The position numbers were made by a program, and so were the translations under genes. 64,000 nucleotides of DNA from Mixophyes australis (Eukaryota; Chordata; Amphibia; Anura; Limnodynastidae): contig JAVHZZ010000008.1 in assembly GCA_036250195.1 (NCBI GenBank), positions 16,001,434 to 16,065,433 on the forward strand, given 5' to 3'. Within the stretch, counting starts at the first letter, position 1; every line of letters starts with the position of its first letter. A model generated the notes under the pieces. It was not told the origin of the DNA. It ran no database searches and saw nothing but the letters and a program-made list of their open reading frames with translations. Of this stretch, positions 22,902-34,662 are shown one piece after another.

Positions 22902-23094
22902 CAGCGTTTCCCAAACCCAGTCCTCAGGGACCCCTAACAGTGCAGGTTTTCCATATCTCCTTGCTGGAGCACAGGTGTATTCATTACAGACTGACACATT
23001 GTAACAGATCCACAGGTGGTCCTAATTATGTCCCATGTTATCCGGAAAACCTGCACTGTTAGGGAGCCGTGAGGACTGGGTTTGGGAAACCCTG
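22902..23094. mobile_element. hAT MITE with exact 8-bp target duplication
   Basis: The ends CAGCGTTTCCCAAACCCAGT and its inverted match ACTGGGTTTGGGAAACCCTG enclose 193 bp. The 8-bp target duplication TATTAGGC lies at 22894-22901 and 23095-23102. The 8-bp duplication and CAG...CTG-type ends define the hAT superfamily. The body is foldback-like (GTGCAGGTTTTCC and GGAAAACCTGCAC). No coding capacity. Confidence 0.9.
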
Positions 23095-23100
23095 TATTAG

Positions 23101-23409
23101 GCTATTTATATAGCGCCACTGATTCCACAGCGCTGTACAGAGAACTCACTCACATCAGTCCCTGCCCCAATAGAGCTTATAGTTCAAGTTCCCTAACATA
23201 CACACAGACTAGGGTCAATTTGATAGCAGCCAATTAGCCAACCAGTATCTTTTTGGATTGTGGGAGGAAACCGGAGCACCCAGAGGAAACCCACGCAAAC
23301 ACAGGGAGAACATACAAACTCCACACAGATAAGGCCATGGTTGGTAATCAAACTCATGACCCCAGTGCTGTGAGGCAGAAGTGCTAACCACTGAGCCACC
23401 GTGCTGTCC
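23101..23409 (-). mobile_element. SINE with tRNA-like promoter
   Basis: Minus-strand copy from the GCGCTATATAAATAG end to GGACAGCACGGTGGCTCAGTGG. The GAT tail is replaced by the junction with the neighbouring hAT MITE, so the MITE landed at or next to the SINE tail. Confidence 0.85.
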
Positions 23410-25510
23410 ACATATAAAGAATGTAGTCTTTCTTAACACCTTTTCATATTTCCATATCCCAGGAATAGGTCCAAAGAAGGAACTGAAGCTTAAAGATATG
23501 CCAGACAGTATTGTATGTTGCTGACCAAGAAACAGTATACCAAAAATCTCAAAGGAACTCAGGCTGTTATTTAGAAAATGTAATCAACAATAGCGAAAGA
23601 CCAAACAAATGCTGATATATTAAATACAAACAATAGAACTTATCTGTACTCCTCCAAGTCATAGATCTTTCAATAAGGGACACCGCCCTGGCCACGAGCT
23701 GGAGATCCCAATGCTGCTTAAGAATGGATGAAATACAGTCCATGGTACCCAATGCATTTCGTCTATGGAAACTTTTCCAAGGGGTCATAACAGCACTGGC
23801 AGCAAGCATGGTGATATAGTCGTATTCATATACGCAGGTCCAATCATAATCTCACATATTTGTATCATTCCAGCATCACTTTCCTTCCACCCGAATGTTC
23901 ACATCACTTCCTCCCTCAATCAGGAATTGTGGCCTGCCGTCATATCCGGTATTACGTAAACATAATACTTAACGATATCCATATATGTTTACATATATGA
24001 TTACATCATGGAGAACTGATGCTCCTCCCACAGTGTCCTGGTGGGATCTGATATAGGTTGAAAAGCCGGGACTGCAGTCATTTAAGCTGCTGTGACATGT
24101 GTAAGAATCAACCAATCCACACTCCTATTTACGGCATTTGACAACAACAAGTAAGCAAAGGGAGACTTTAATGTATTAAGCAAACTTTTACATCACATGC
24201 TTGTCCTTTTTAAAAAAATATTGGAGTACTAATCATAAACAAGGTTCGATAAATCTTTATCTGAGTCCAAATCACATAATAATCAATGTTCTCCTATTTC
24301 AGTCAATAGTTGAAGCCACAGCTAAATATTCCCATCTTCACAAATTACTCAGTAAATTCTACCGATGTGACATTATGTTTGAAATATTTGGTGCTTTCAT
24401 CCAATTAGTGTTGAAACTGGTGACCAGAGCAGAAACGGAACTTACTTACACCTCAAGGGGTGAAGAATCGAATCACTCTGAAACTGACTGATCCAACTTG
24501 TGATACACTTTCATGTTCTCATATTATACATTGTTGCCTAAGCCCCCCTCCCCCCAAAAATTGACATTCCTCTATGTGTTCAGAATTCTTCAGTAGTGGT
24601 AAAGTGCTGGGTAATGACTAAAATTAACCCCAGGCTTTATCTAATCACCTTTACCTAAAACTTCACTGACGTCTCTCAACTATTTAATTTTTTTTTGTCT
24701 GTCAACAAACGTTCGCCTGAGAAAAAAAAAAAAATGAAGTCTTCAAAACCATTATTTAAAATCTATAGAGACTTTTGGGGAGACAGATATAGATTACTTT
24801 AAGGCTTTTACATGCTGTTGTGAGTAGTTTGAATTAAAATGTCGCTTTTAAGATTGCAATTGAAATGCAGCAGGGCATCAAAGAGACAGATAGAAAAATG
24901 GACTAAGCACCTATAATGGCCACTCTGTGAAATGTTGAGTGTTTGTTATCTGGCTATTGTGTCAAAGTGCGTTATCTACTATAGCAGGAATGACAAAGAG
25001 CAGGCCTGTACCACAACCACAAGCTCTCTTTTATTTGCTAGAACTGTTTACTTGCGTCCATTACGGCATGAAGCAATCGCCTTTGTATTCTCATCAGGTG
25101 ATTACCAATTACGGTCAGTAACAGGTTCTGCCGACGAAAACAGATTTAAAATCAATTTTCATTTGCCATTTATACACAAATTGTCTAATGTAATCAAAAA
25201 TGTGATCACTATTCACGCATCCGTTATTAGTCCTGTATCACAAAATGGTTAACACCAAAGCGTGAGAGGAATTGTGTGCTCAGAAAATAAGGTCAGCTGC
25301 CAGAAGAGAGCTATTCCACTGACATTAATGGTTCTTGGTTTTTTTTTCAAGTTTCAGTACAAAGAATAAACATTTACAAAATCATGGAGTACAAATCAAA
25401 TATTCCAGGAATAAAACTAAAATAAATCATGTACCTATTATTTCAAGAATATAGTATTTTCTGCATCTAATGTAACTGGTTCTACAAATATTGTGTTTTT
25501 GGAGAACTGG
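23410..25510. other. Mostly unrecognised
   Basis: Around 23740-23800 the minus strand reads CCCCTTGGAAAAGTTTCC then ATAGACGAAATGCATTGG, which looks like a dispersed frog-type repeat piece, but I cannot name the family. The frames of 96 and 106 codons near 24.2 and 24.9 kb carry no recognisable domain. Confidence 0.35.
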
Positions 25511-25511
25511 T

Positions 25512-26217
25512 AGTGTTATGTCCATATTGTCGCTATCAATAAATATTGTCCGATGCAATTAATGTGGTTCCAAAACACAAAAGAGATTTAATAGTCAAAT
25601 ATAGCAGATCACAGTAATCATAAAACGTACAATACGTATGCTGCGCAGCACTGGATCCAGGAACAGTCTGTCAATTCTGATGTCTGTTGGCAAAGAGAGA
25701 CCATTCCTAAATCAGAGGCTGCTTATATGCTAAGTTTAGAAAAAACACCGATGATGTCACAAAATATACACAGATAACACTAACAGTGGTCTTCATTGGT
25801 CCAGGGTTTACAATGATCCAGTAGAATGCTGGTCATAGGTCAGTTAATTTGATCTTCTCCCAAACGAGGGGGCAATCCACTCCAACTGTTGCATACGTGT
25901 CTTCCCGCCGAATAACCAGTTTAAACGAACCCATCAATGGAGTACTTTGAGTATTAATCTCATATTGTTCATAACTGGCGATCACTACTCTCTTGAAACC
26001 GGGTTACTGCTGGTAAAATAAGGATTAATAGGAGCCCAAACTCCTTATATTTACCTGAACCATAAATACCTTTATTGTAATATTATCCATATATTTGCAT
26101 CATTAGAAGTGGCATACTAATCGCAATCACACGGTAACCTAATATTAATTAATTTAGCTGACGTCATCCAATTATTCGACTTCCACAGAGGGATGGCATG
26201 GCATCTTCTATACGCAA
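25512..26217 (-). mobile_element. Possible solo LTR
   Basis: Read on the minus strand there is a TATAAGCAG box near 25730, ATTAAA about 140 bases later, and an end at GACATAACA. This spacing mirrors the solo LTR at 1.8-2.3 kb. The other end (TGCGTATAG) is uncertain and I see no target duplication. Confidence 0.3.
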
Positions 26218-26446
26218 ATATATATATTTACAGAGTTTATGGGGAATCCTAAAAAGCATTTAGGCAGCATTTACCTAGGTGTGCCAGAGTGGGGTAATTT
26301 TTTTTATTACTGATAAATTAGTGTAGGTGCATTAAGAAGATAATACTGAGATACTTCATAGTGTTGAAACAGTAGGGCGAACTTCATGAAAAACTGGTGT
26401 ACAAACGGTGGTGGCAATATATCAGATTGTAGCTGTTTTCTCAAGA

Positions 26447-27377
26447 CCCGATTAAGGGTTCAGGCCGCCCTAGTCTAATGCATACTTGCCATCCTTTAAA
26501 ACGTGAATTTCCGGGAGATCCTGGGAAGGGGGCGTGGTTGGAGGGTGGGAGGGGGTGGAGTACTGTGAATTGCGTCATTGAGTCTGCCAATGACGCAAAA
26601 ATAAATGTTTTGGCGCGGGGCCAAAATGACCCGATTCACCGCGACTCGCGTCATTTTAGGGAGTAAGTTCCAGTATGCGGAATACTTGCCTGCTCTCCCA
26701 GGAGTTCCGGGAGACCTACCCAAATTTCGGGAGTCTCCCAGACATTCCGGGAAAGTTGTCAAGAATGGTCTAATGCGCTTGTAGCGCCCCCTCACCTTTC
26801 ACACCAAGCTAATACATGGTAGGGAAATGCAAACTTATTCTCAAATTTAAAGTCTAAACCTCCCGCCACCACTGGAGAACGGCTCAAATATGAAACAAGT
26901 TTTCAAAACTTTTTCCATCAAGAACCCACTCGTTCATCTCTCTTCTTCGCACGTTTTTGAACCTCAGCGCCACTGTGCTTTTTAAACGGGTCACAAGAAT
27001 CTTTTGCCACTCATTTCGTTTTCATTAAATTAGCGAGAGGGAGGCATGAACGAGCGCTACTGAGGGTGAAGACCTGAGGGTGGAGGAGGGAGCTTTCACC
27101 ACTGCACCTGCCGCTATCCTTGTCTCTCCTACTGGCTTATCCTCAAGCGCCCTCCCAAGGATGGCTCATTGTATTGAGCCTTCATCCTGGGAACACGTCA
27201 AGATTAAAACCTTGCTACATTTTTCTTTTATTTTTTTTCTTTGGAGAACAAATATTTTTTTATGTTTTAAAATAATTATATCAGTCTATGCCTCTGCCTG
27301 GCACAGTTTAGCTCCCCACAAAATGTTGTACCTAAGGCTGCAGCCTAGTTAGCCTATTGGATAATCAAGCCCTGGTT
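26447..27377 (-). mobile_element. Probable hAT-like element of the CAGGGCCGGATTAA family, inverted
   Basis: The right end, GCAGCCTAGTTAGCC, then GGATAATCAAGCCCTG, is the inverted form of the left end of the element at 37024 (CAGGGCCGGATTAACC ... GGGCTACAGCCC). The left end has CCGATTAAGGGTTCAGG. A second MITE is inserted inside it. No clear target duplication was found. Confidence 0.45.
26481..26767. mobile_element. hAT MITE, CATACTTGCC family, exact 8-bp duplication
   Basis: Starts CATACTTGCCATCC and ends GGAAAGTTGTCAAGAATG, flanked by the exact 8-bp duplication GTCTAATG on both sides. The interior has GGGCGTGGTTGG and CCGGGAGTCTCCC-like segments shared with the copies at 36.8, 39.9 and 51.8 kb. 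The 8-bp duplication places this family among hAT elements. Confidence 0.85.
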
Positions 27378-28230
27378 GTTACTTTTTATACCGTTTAAAC
27401 AATCAAAACAAGCATCAAGTTTCTATAGAGTAGAAAAACATTTATTTATTTATCTTTTAAATTACCTTATCACAAATGGAGTCCCCATATGTTTTGTACT
27501 CCTCTACTTAATGAGCCAGACAGGTAGTCTGTCATTATGACAATTGCTATTTCTGTCTTATCTGGGTGGAGCAATAATGCAGTGTGACATCTCTGAAAGG
27601 TAAGTTGCCCCTGGGACAGAATACTGTGCATATTTCCTACAACACGTAGATCTACTGAAAGGTGGACGTTTAAGGGGAGCTGATAAAAGCTATAATACAA
27701 GTTTCAAAACAGTAGAGTTTTTTTCCCTCTATTTATCAATTCACATTTTTTACACATTTTTCTATACAACTATTTTTTCCTACCACTGTTCCCCTGTGTC
27801 TATAGTTGCATTCATTCTCCTGTTCAAGTGGAAATAATATTCTTCTTGTATAATGTTTAACCATTTTGTGCTACAGCAGCTACACCATGCTTTACAGTTT
27901 TTGTTGTGTAGTACTTTTTTATTTCACAATCTGCCCAATCAAATGTTATATTGTTGTATTTTTATTTTTCATGAATTGTCTTTCATTTAAAGTGATAGGT
28001 AGTGTCTGTGTTTGCATAATTCCTATGTTGAGGCATTTCAACCCATGAACTATACATTCACTACAATTGCATGTTTGCATGCTATTACATAAGCTTGACT
28101 GTTCTAAACATATGTTATTACATGCTTAAACTGTGGAGATACTGTGATTCCCTCTAGCAGGGAATCCTCAATGATAACACAATTGTCATTCGTGTTACCC
28201 CAGAATTAAATAAAGATACTGACATGGAAT
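27378..28230. other. No recognisable feature
   Basis: T-rich, no motif recognised. Confidence 0.5.
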
Positions 28231-29279
28231 CATCTGCATTTATTTATAAGGCACCACAGATTCTACCAAGCCATACATCATCATCAGCAGCAGTCTAAAT
28301 TCCCTAACATACACACAGACCGAGAGTTACGTCACTCAGGAGACTTCTATCAGTCAGTGTTAGAGCTGGCTTTTTCATGGTGCGGCATCTAACAAACCCC
28401 CCAGTCTTCACCAATAACCATCCAAAATCCATCCCTCCTTGCAGGATGGATTTTGCTGCCGGAGGTCCGCAAGTCGCGGCCCTTAGGTTAGCCCACTGGC
28501 GTGATAGGTGATAGATGGTTGGTAAGAGATCAGGCTGAACCAGGGAGAGCAGACTCTGTAGCGGAAGTGGAGTGCAGCAAGGCAAAGCAGGATTAGTTAG
28601 CTGAAGTGGTACAGCACACAGACGAATCCTAAGCCATAATAAGTGGAACAGCGGGTGGGATACACTAAAGAAACATCGCACACAAGAGAGTCGCTGAGTC
28701 GGATACACTGGAGCTCAGACAGCGGAGTGGTCAGTATTGATAGTCGGTTCGGATACACAGGAACACAGGGGTAGGATACACAGGAGCGCAGGCAGCAGAG
28801 TGGATGTCCAGAAGCAGAGGTCTAACAAGCCAAAAGGTCATATACAAGAAAACACCAAAATGCAGCACAAGGGTACACAGGGAGAGCCAGACGCCAAGAG
28901 ATAACTTGTTGTTCTGATACAGCTGTACTGTCAAGGTGAGCTTTATATACTCTGCAGATTGTATATGCCGCCTCCCAGCTATGATCATGTGACCACCCAA
29001 ACCGTCCAAGTGCTGACAGAGGAATCAGCAGCACAGGAGCAGGTAAGTTTCTAACACAGAGTGAGACTCAGGCCAATTTAATAGAAGCCAATTAACCTAC
29101 TATTATGATTTTGGAGTGTGGAAGGAAACCCACGTAAACACGGAGAGAACATACAAATTCCACACAGATAAGGCATGGTCGGGAATTGAACTCATGACCT
29201 CAGTGCTGTGCGGTGGCTTAGTGGTTAGCACATCTGTGAGGCAGGCGTGCTAACCCCCACTAAGCCACCGTGTTGCCCA
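28231..29279 (-). mobile_element. SINE copy split by a later insertion
   Basis: The 3' part (TTATTTATAAGGCACCACAG ... CTAACATACACACAG) and the 5' part (CAATTTAATAGAAGCCAATT ... CACGTAAACACGG ... GTTGCCC) of one minus-strand SINE are separated by about 740 bases of foreign sequence. Near its 5' end the A-box block appears in both orientations, forming a small hairpin. Confidence 0.75.
28359..29060 (-). mobile_element. Possible solo LTR inserted in the SINE
   Basis: TGTTAGAGCTGG at one side and TTTCTAACA at the other give TG...CA ends. On the minus strand a TATATAAAG box lies near 28943-28951. The interior has repeated GGATACAC-GGAGCGCAGG-like phrases. No polyadenylation signal or target duplication was found, and about 38 bases between the SINE break and the TG are unexplained, so the boundaries are provisional. 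Confidence 0.4.
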
Positions 29280-29284
29280 TATAA

Positions 29285-29560
29285 GTCAGCAATGCACAAA
29301 AAAATAATACCAATAAACATTGGAGCAGTAAAACAAATAATAGTAGAAGACAAAACTTAGAAAATAAATGAACCTTTAAAAGAGGACAAGGAGTTGAGGA
29401 CAGCAGAAGGGAAGTAGAGAGGATCCTGCTTGTTAGAGCTAACATTCTATAGGAGCGAGGAATGATACAGAGACAATGGGGGGGGGGGGGGAGTGAGCGG
29501 AATGGATGTGTTTTGAGAGAGGGATTGGATGTTGTGGCCAAAACTTTGCAGGAGGGTCAG
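29285..29560. mobile_element. Repeat E fragment
   Basis: GTAGAGAGGATCCTGCTTG and TAGAGCTAACATTCTATAGG match the corresponding block of the copies at 11.8 kb and 46.4 kb. It includes a poly-G run of about 13 bases. Confidence 0.5.
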
Positions 29561-30360
29561 GGAGCAGTCTCTAAATTCTATCTAAAACAGTTTAATGATT
29601 AAAGTTTATGTCACAAAAATATATAACGAACGGTCACTCATTACACATGGTCCAAGGCTGACTTTTCTTATACATTAACATCCAAGAAAAATCTGCAAAT
29701 ATACATAGGAATCTCTGACCCTATTCCACAGAAGATCAGGTATATAAAATAGTTACACAAGGACACAAGGACACAATATTATTATTTCGTTTTTCCCCTG
29801 CTCACTTCAATAGCCGCACTGTAGTCTACACAGTAATACAATCATTAAAATAATGTTCCCATGTTTTAGGAATCCTGTAATCTTGTATGAATAGAGCTTG
29901 TTAAAAGTTACTTGCTACATGGTAGCGATTTGTTGATTAGTTTAAAGCCAGCTTGAAATAAAGTTGAGTAAATTATAACCTACATGATTAGTGTGCCTAT
30001 AAGGATACTTAGCCAAGTGCTAGAAAAACAATGCAAAATACATTTTATAAGTGGTTGTATCGTAGCTTTAGATGTTCTGCGCTAAGATTTTGCTATAACT
30101 GCGCTCTGAGTTTGTGGCCTATTTCACTGTAGAATAATACTTTAATGGGCTGATTCGTTTGGCCGAGAGGTTCCGTAGTAACCTTGCGGCTATGTTTATG
30201 CGCCCATGAAAACTTTGTTTTTTTATTTTTGCTCGTACCTCTATAGTCATTACCAAAGCATCAGACGGTAACACACTATGTGATGCTACTGTGGCACTTC
30301 GCCACTAACTGAGTCAGCTCCAAAACCTGTGTTAGCCCATTATCATTACGACTGGCTATG
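29561..30360. other. No recognisable feature
   Basis: No motif recognised. Confidence 0.5.
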
Positions 30361-30368
30361 GCCTAGGG

Positions 30369-30909
30369 CAGTGATGGGCAAACTACGGCCCGCGGGCCAG
30401 ATCCGGCCCACTTAGAGGTTCTATCCGGCCCGCCAATATTTTAAAAAATGTCATTAAAATATGCATAAAATTATTATGGGCCGACCCTGTGTGTCAGAAC
30501 CTTAATTTTTGTGCCTTCCCAGCTATTTTCTCCATTACACTTCATCCTCCTTCCTAAAAGGACACTTCATATGCCAATCACTCAAACACCTGCCCGCCCC
30601 CTAATGGCTGAAAGTCATGTGAGAAGAGATGGGCTGGGCCATATACTAAGGCGGATTTCGATTGGCTGCTGTGTTGTCAGTTAGTGGCTCACCAGAATGA
30701 CGGATCTGCAACAACTTGCTGAAATAAGTGCTGTGTCTGTACGATCGCTGCACTTATAGAGGTAACACTGCTATATAACACCCTCCCGTCCCATTCAAAA
30801 AATTTGTATTATATATTTCAATATTTGAGTTTTTTAATAAATTATATTGGCCTGCCTAAAGTTTTTCTTTTTTATTTGGCCCGCTCCTGAAAAAGTTTGC
30901 CCATCACTG
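30369..30909. mobile_element. hAT MITE with near-exact 8-bp duplication
   Basis: It starts CAGTGATGGGCAAACTACGG and ends TTTGCCCATCACTG, an inverted terminal repeat. The flanks GCCTAGGG (30361-30368) and GCCTAGGA (30910-30917) match at seven of eight bases. GGCCCGCGGGCC and GGCCCGC near the ends are typical of Charlie-like hAT ends. 541 bp, no transposase motif. Confidence 0.85.
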
Positions 30910-30917
30910 GCCTAGGA

Positions 30918-31660
30918 CATATGAAAATAATTTTTTCTAAACATTCTTAAACATAATGCCACCATATATTTTACTGTGGCTCAATATAGTGCCACTCTCG
31001 GAACTTCTTCTGAATTCTGGTGTAATTTGGTGATGATGTCACTGAGGTGAGAGCTACGGGGTCTCACAAGAAAAGAAAAGTGATCAGCAGGTTTTAGTAA
31101 TAGAATTCAACAAGCAAACAGATGCTATTAAAATGTAAAAATAGTTTTGACTGACCCCTGTGGAAATCTACATTATTAACTATTTTTTATACACTTGGGC
31201 TATATGCTACAAATTAAAATAAAAACCTACATATCCCCCCCCCCCACACCAAATAATCAACCCAACCAACGCCCCTCCCTCCCATTGAGGTTGGGAGTTT
31301 TACCAATAGAGCAGAATGGAACCTGTCATTTGGGTTTTAATTCCCTATGTAGACAATAAGAAGATGAGAAGAGCTTGCACTTCATAACTACAAGACACTC
31401 TTATGCAATCATAAATCTAAAATAAACAGATGCTTGCGCTTAGTCTTAGGGCGGCCCATCTAAAGGGCCACAATCTAGCGAATTTCAATGCTGACCCACA
31501 TGTCCTTTAACATTTAGAATATGACGCCTATTAACTTGTTAGTCCTGGATGCCATGGGGTATTTGAGTTAGTCCTTCCCAGCCTGATGATTCAATGATAG
31601 CAATAGGGACAATCAAAACTCCCCAGTCCAGCTGCTACAATAAACATGCATTATATAATA
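30918..31660. other. No recognisable feature
   Basis: Contains a poly-C run near 31230; nothing else identified. Confidence 0.5.
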
Positions 31661-31790
31661 TACCGATCAGCCACAACATTAAAATCACTGACAAGTGAAG
31701 TGAATAACATTGATTATCTCCTTACAATGGTATCTGTCAAGGAGTGGGATATATAAGGCAGCAATTGAACAGTCAGTTCATGCAGTTGAT

Positions 31791-32793
31791 GTGTTGGAAG
31801 CATGGAAAATTGGCAAGTGTAAGGATTTGAGCCAATTTGACAAAGGCCAAATTATGATGGCTAGACGACTGGGTCAAAATTGCAGGTCTTGTTGGGTGTT
31901 CCCAGTATGTAGTGGTTAGTACCTACCAAAAGTGGTCCAAGGAAGGACAACCAGTCATGGGTGCCCAAGGTTCTTAGATGCGCTAGGGAAGCGAAGGTTA
32001 GCCCGTTTGGTTCAATCCCACAGAAGAGCTACTGTAGCACAAATTGCTGAAAAAGTTAATGCTGGGCGTGATTGAAAGGTATAGGAACACACAGTGCATC
32101 GCAGCTCGCTGCATATAGGGCTGCGTAGCCGCAGACCGGTTAGAGTGCCCATCCTGAGCAAAGTGCCTACATTGGGCTCATGAGCACCAGAACTGAACCA
32201 TGGAGCAATGGAAGAAGGTGGGCTGGTCTGATGAATCATGCATCAATCAATCAATCAATCATCCATCCATCCATCCCATCCATCATGTGAATGGCTGGGT
32301 GCGTATGCGTCATTTACCTGGAGAAGTGATGGCACCAGGATACAAATATGAGAAAGAAAGCCGACAGAGGCAGTTTGATGCTCTGTGCAGTGTTCTTCTG
32401 GGATCTTTGTCTCCTTGCATTCATGTGAATGTTACTTTGACACGTACCACCTACCTAAACATTGTTGCCATCCAAGTACACCTCTTCATGACAACAGTAT
32501 TCCCTGATGGCAGTGGCCTCATTCAGCAAGATAACGCACCCTTCCACACTCCAAAAATTGTTCAGGAATGGTTTGAGGAACATGACAAAGAGTTCAAGGT
32601 GTTGACTTGGCCTCCAAATTCTCCAGATCTCAATCCAATCGAGCATCTGTGGGATGGGCTGAAAAAAACAGTCCATGTCAAGAAGGCCCCACCTCGCATC
32701 TTACAGACACCTTCAAAGGTCTTACGGAGTTCATGCCTCAACGGGTCAGAGTTGTATTGGTGGCACAAGGTGGGCCTCCACAATATTAGGTAG
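31791..32793 (+). pseudogene. Tc1 transposase, inactivated
   Basis: The N-terminal part reads LSQFDKGQIMMARRLGQN and later RRLARLVQSHRRATVAQIAE (helix-turn-helix DNA-binding region), with stops at 31917 (TAG) and 32073 (TGA). After a frameshift before 32200 the C-terminal catalytic part is open for 197 codons: WSDES (first Asp), then HLPGE..APG, RTTYLNIV, LIQQDNAPFHT (second Asp) and PPNSPDLNPIEHLWD (catalytic Glu), which is the DD34E arrangement. Between WSDES and HVNGW an expanded ATCA/ATCC microsatellite replaces part of the domain without breaking the frame. The C-terminus is frameshifted after the catalytic motif. Function lost. Confidence 0.9.
32241..32286. repeat. (ATCA)n(ATCC)n microsatellite inside the transposase
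   Basis: Four to five ATCA units pass into ATCC/CATC units. It encodes INQSINHPSIHPIHH in frame. The flanking codons are recognisable transposase. Confidence 0.85.
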
Positions 32794-32818
32794 GTGGTTT
32801 TAATGCTGTGACTGATCA

Positions 32819-32821
<3 letters not shown>

Positions 32822-32860
<39 letters not shown>

Positions 32861-33247
32861 ATATCATGTCCGGCAGTCTCAGTGAGCAGCAGCAGAGAAG
32901 ACGTCAGGGAAGAAGGCTGACAGTTGTGTATCCAGTCATGTAACCTGTTCCTGATGAGCTGCAGGATATCTACATCAACAAGCTGTAAAGTTTTGATATC
33001 TGGTACGCATATATCTACATAAGTGTGTCCTGGGTGTTTTTCACATACACTATATGGAAATACTGCGAATATAGCCACCGTTATTTGAGAATAAGTTGTA
33101 ACTTATATCTCTACATTGGGTGTTTGATTACAGCATTCATTTGCTGGTTTCTTCTCCACTGGTATTCCCGGTCCTATTGTGGGTTTCTGTGTGATCCCAA
33201 CATTTTACCAACATACTACACTATTGTGCGCCTCCTCCTCCATTTTT

Positions 33248-33302
<55 letters not shown>

Positions 33303-33412
33303 CATTAACGTTATAAGTATGCATTTTATATACTATATATATCATTATATTAAGAATATACATTAACGTTATAAGAATACATTATATATACTATACATAT
33401 CATTATATTAAG
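32822..33412. repeat. (AT)n tracts and a 58-bp duplication
   Basis: (AT)n lies directly after the Tc1 end (about 40 bases) and again at about 33252-33299. The second tract is followed by two copies of a 58-bp unit starting TACATTAACGTTATAAG at 33301 and 33359. Between the tracts I recognise nothing. Confidence 0.85.
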
Positions 33413-34095
33413 ATGGTTTAGAGTAGCATAATACCATTCAGACAGACAGACTATAGACCTGGACATTTGATACTGGATGTTCTTTGGAAACTATTTGAAA
33501 TGTCTTCTGGGAATCTCAATTTTTTTCTCTGCTGTCCTGACATGTTATATGAAAGAGTTTTATTATCATTTATTTTCCCTTTCACATATTTTTTTCTTTT
33601 TACATATGTTTAACACTTTCTGTCTAGGATTTAAAACATTCATTAAAACGACTAAAACTAAAACATAGTAATCTGTGCACATAACTAGGCAAAAAATAAA
33701 AGTTTGAATACAAAACACCATTAGTCAAAAAAGTCACAGGGGTCCAGCTATTAAATATGAGCAAGAAACTTCTCTAAAGCAAAAGAAGGAAAATTAGATT
33801 TTGACAGCTTTCTTTGGTTAGAAGGATAGAAATTGACTTCTTATATCTGCAGTACAGAACAAGGGAAGACCATTATTTGTCCGGGAATGGGATACATTTG
33901 AGAACAATTTCTCCAATTGCTTCTTATTAGAGTAAATGATCTAATATACAACTTTGTAAAGTAAGGGGGCATCAAGGTTGACTTTATTTCATTGGCAATA
34001 TTTTTATTATCCATTTGTAACCCTTACAGTGATGTACTTTAGGATTTCTAACAACGGTACACTATGTGAGTTGGGTACGATTACACGATACTGAA
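33413..34095. other. No recognisable feature
   Basis: AT-rich; no motif recognised. Confidence 0.5.
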
Positions 34096-34097
34096 AT

Positions 34098-34662
34098 CCC
34101 TGACAGTTAGTGTAACTACTTGACATGTCCGATACTGACATGCCCGAAAACAAAGAAATATACACTTGCCATATTAATGACACCTGAACTATCCAAGGGT
34201 TTTCTTACATACCGAACACAACAAATCACGGCACAGCAATTTGGCGTCATTTCAAACAGCGACTGTCCTATTACTGACCATCTTGGGTACGGGTCCCAGT
34301 CCGTAACCCTAACACTAATCTAATCCCTAACCCTAACCCTTTCCCTAACCCGATTCCTAACCCTAGCCTGATTCCTAACCCTTGCCTGATTCCTAACTCT
34401 AACACTAACTAGATCCGTAACCCTAACATTTACGTAGATAAGTTAAGCGGCGGGACCCGGCATTGGCGCGTTAAAACCAGTAATAGGACGGTCGCTGTTT
34501 GAAATGACGTCAAAACGCCGTGCCGTGATTTGTTGTGTTCGGAATGTAAGAAAACACTGTCGGATACTTGAGGTGTCACTATTATGGTGAGTTTATATTT
34601 CTTTGTTGTCGGGCATGTCAGTATCGGACATGTCATGTCGTTACACTATCTGACGGTGTTAT
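34098..34662. mobile_element. Foldback element with telomere-like loop
   Basis: The left arm has AGTGTAAC, GACATGTCCGATACTGACAT, GCCCG, AACACAACAAATCACGGCAC, GACTGTCCTATTACTG. The right arm carries the same blocks inverted (CAGTAATAGGACGGTCGC ... CGGGCATGTCAGTATCGGAC). Arms are about 170-200 bases. The loop is filled by CCCTAA-like repeats. No coding sequence beyond the arms, and no clear target duplication. Confidence 0.85.
34305..34432 (+). repeat. Degenerate telomere-like (CCCTAA)n in the foldback loop
   Basis: CCTAACCCTAACCCT, then units such as CCCTAACCCGATT, CCTAACCCTAGCC and CCTGATTCCTAACCC. Several units carry the extra GATT/CTGATT insertion, so this is a derived, higher-order version of the vertebrate telomeric hexamer. 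Confidence 0.85.

Larger units (their letters stand above)
31663..32819 (+). mobile_element. Tc1-like DNA transposon, both ends present
   Basis: The ends CCGATCAGCCACAACATTAA and, inverted, CTGATCAGTCACAGCATTAA are flanked on both sides by TA, the Tc1/mariner target. At 1157 bp the copy is close to a full-length element. The transposase gene between the ends is broken, so the copy is not autonomous. Confidence 0.9.

Noticed and set aside
23740..23800. Hammerhead ribozyme of a Penelope-like element (minus strand GACGAAA)
   Set aside because: The GAAA side is present but the CTGATGA box is not in place and no stem II could be drawn by eye.
24201..25252. Open frames of 96 and 106 codons as small genes
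   Set aside because: Length is within chance for AT-rich sequence of this size; no motif and no splice context.
34305..34432. Telomere or ancient chromosome fusion site
   Set aside because: The telomere-like repeats are short and degenerate, and lie exactly in the loop of a foldback element, so mobile cargo explains them better.
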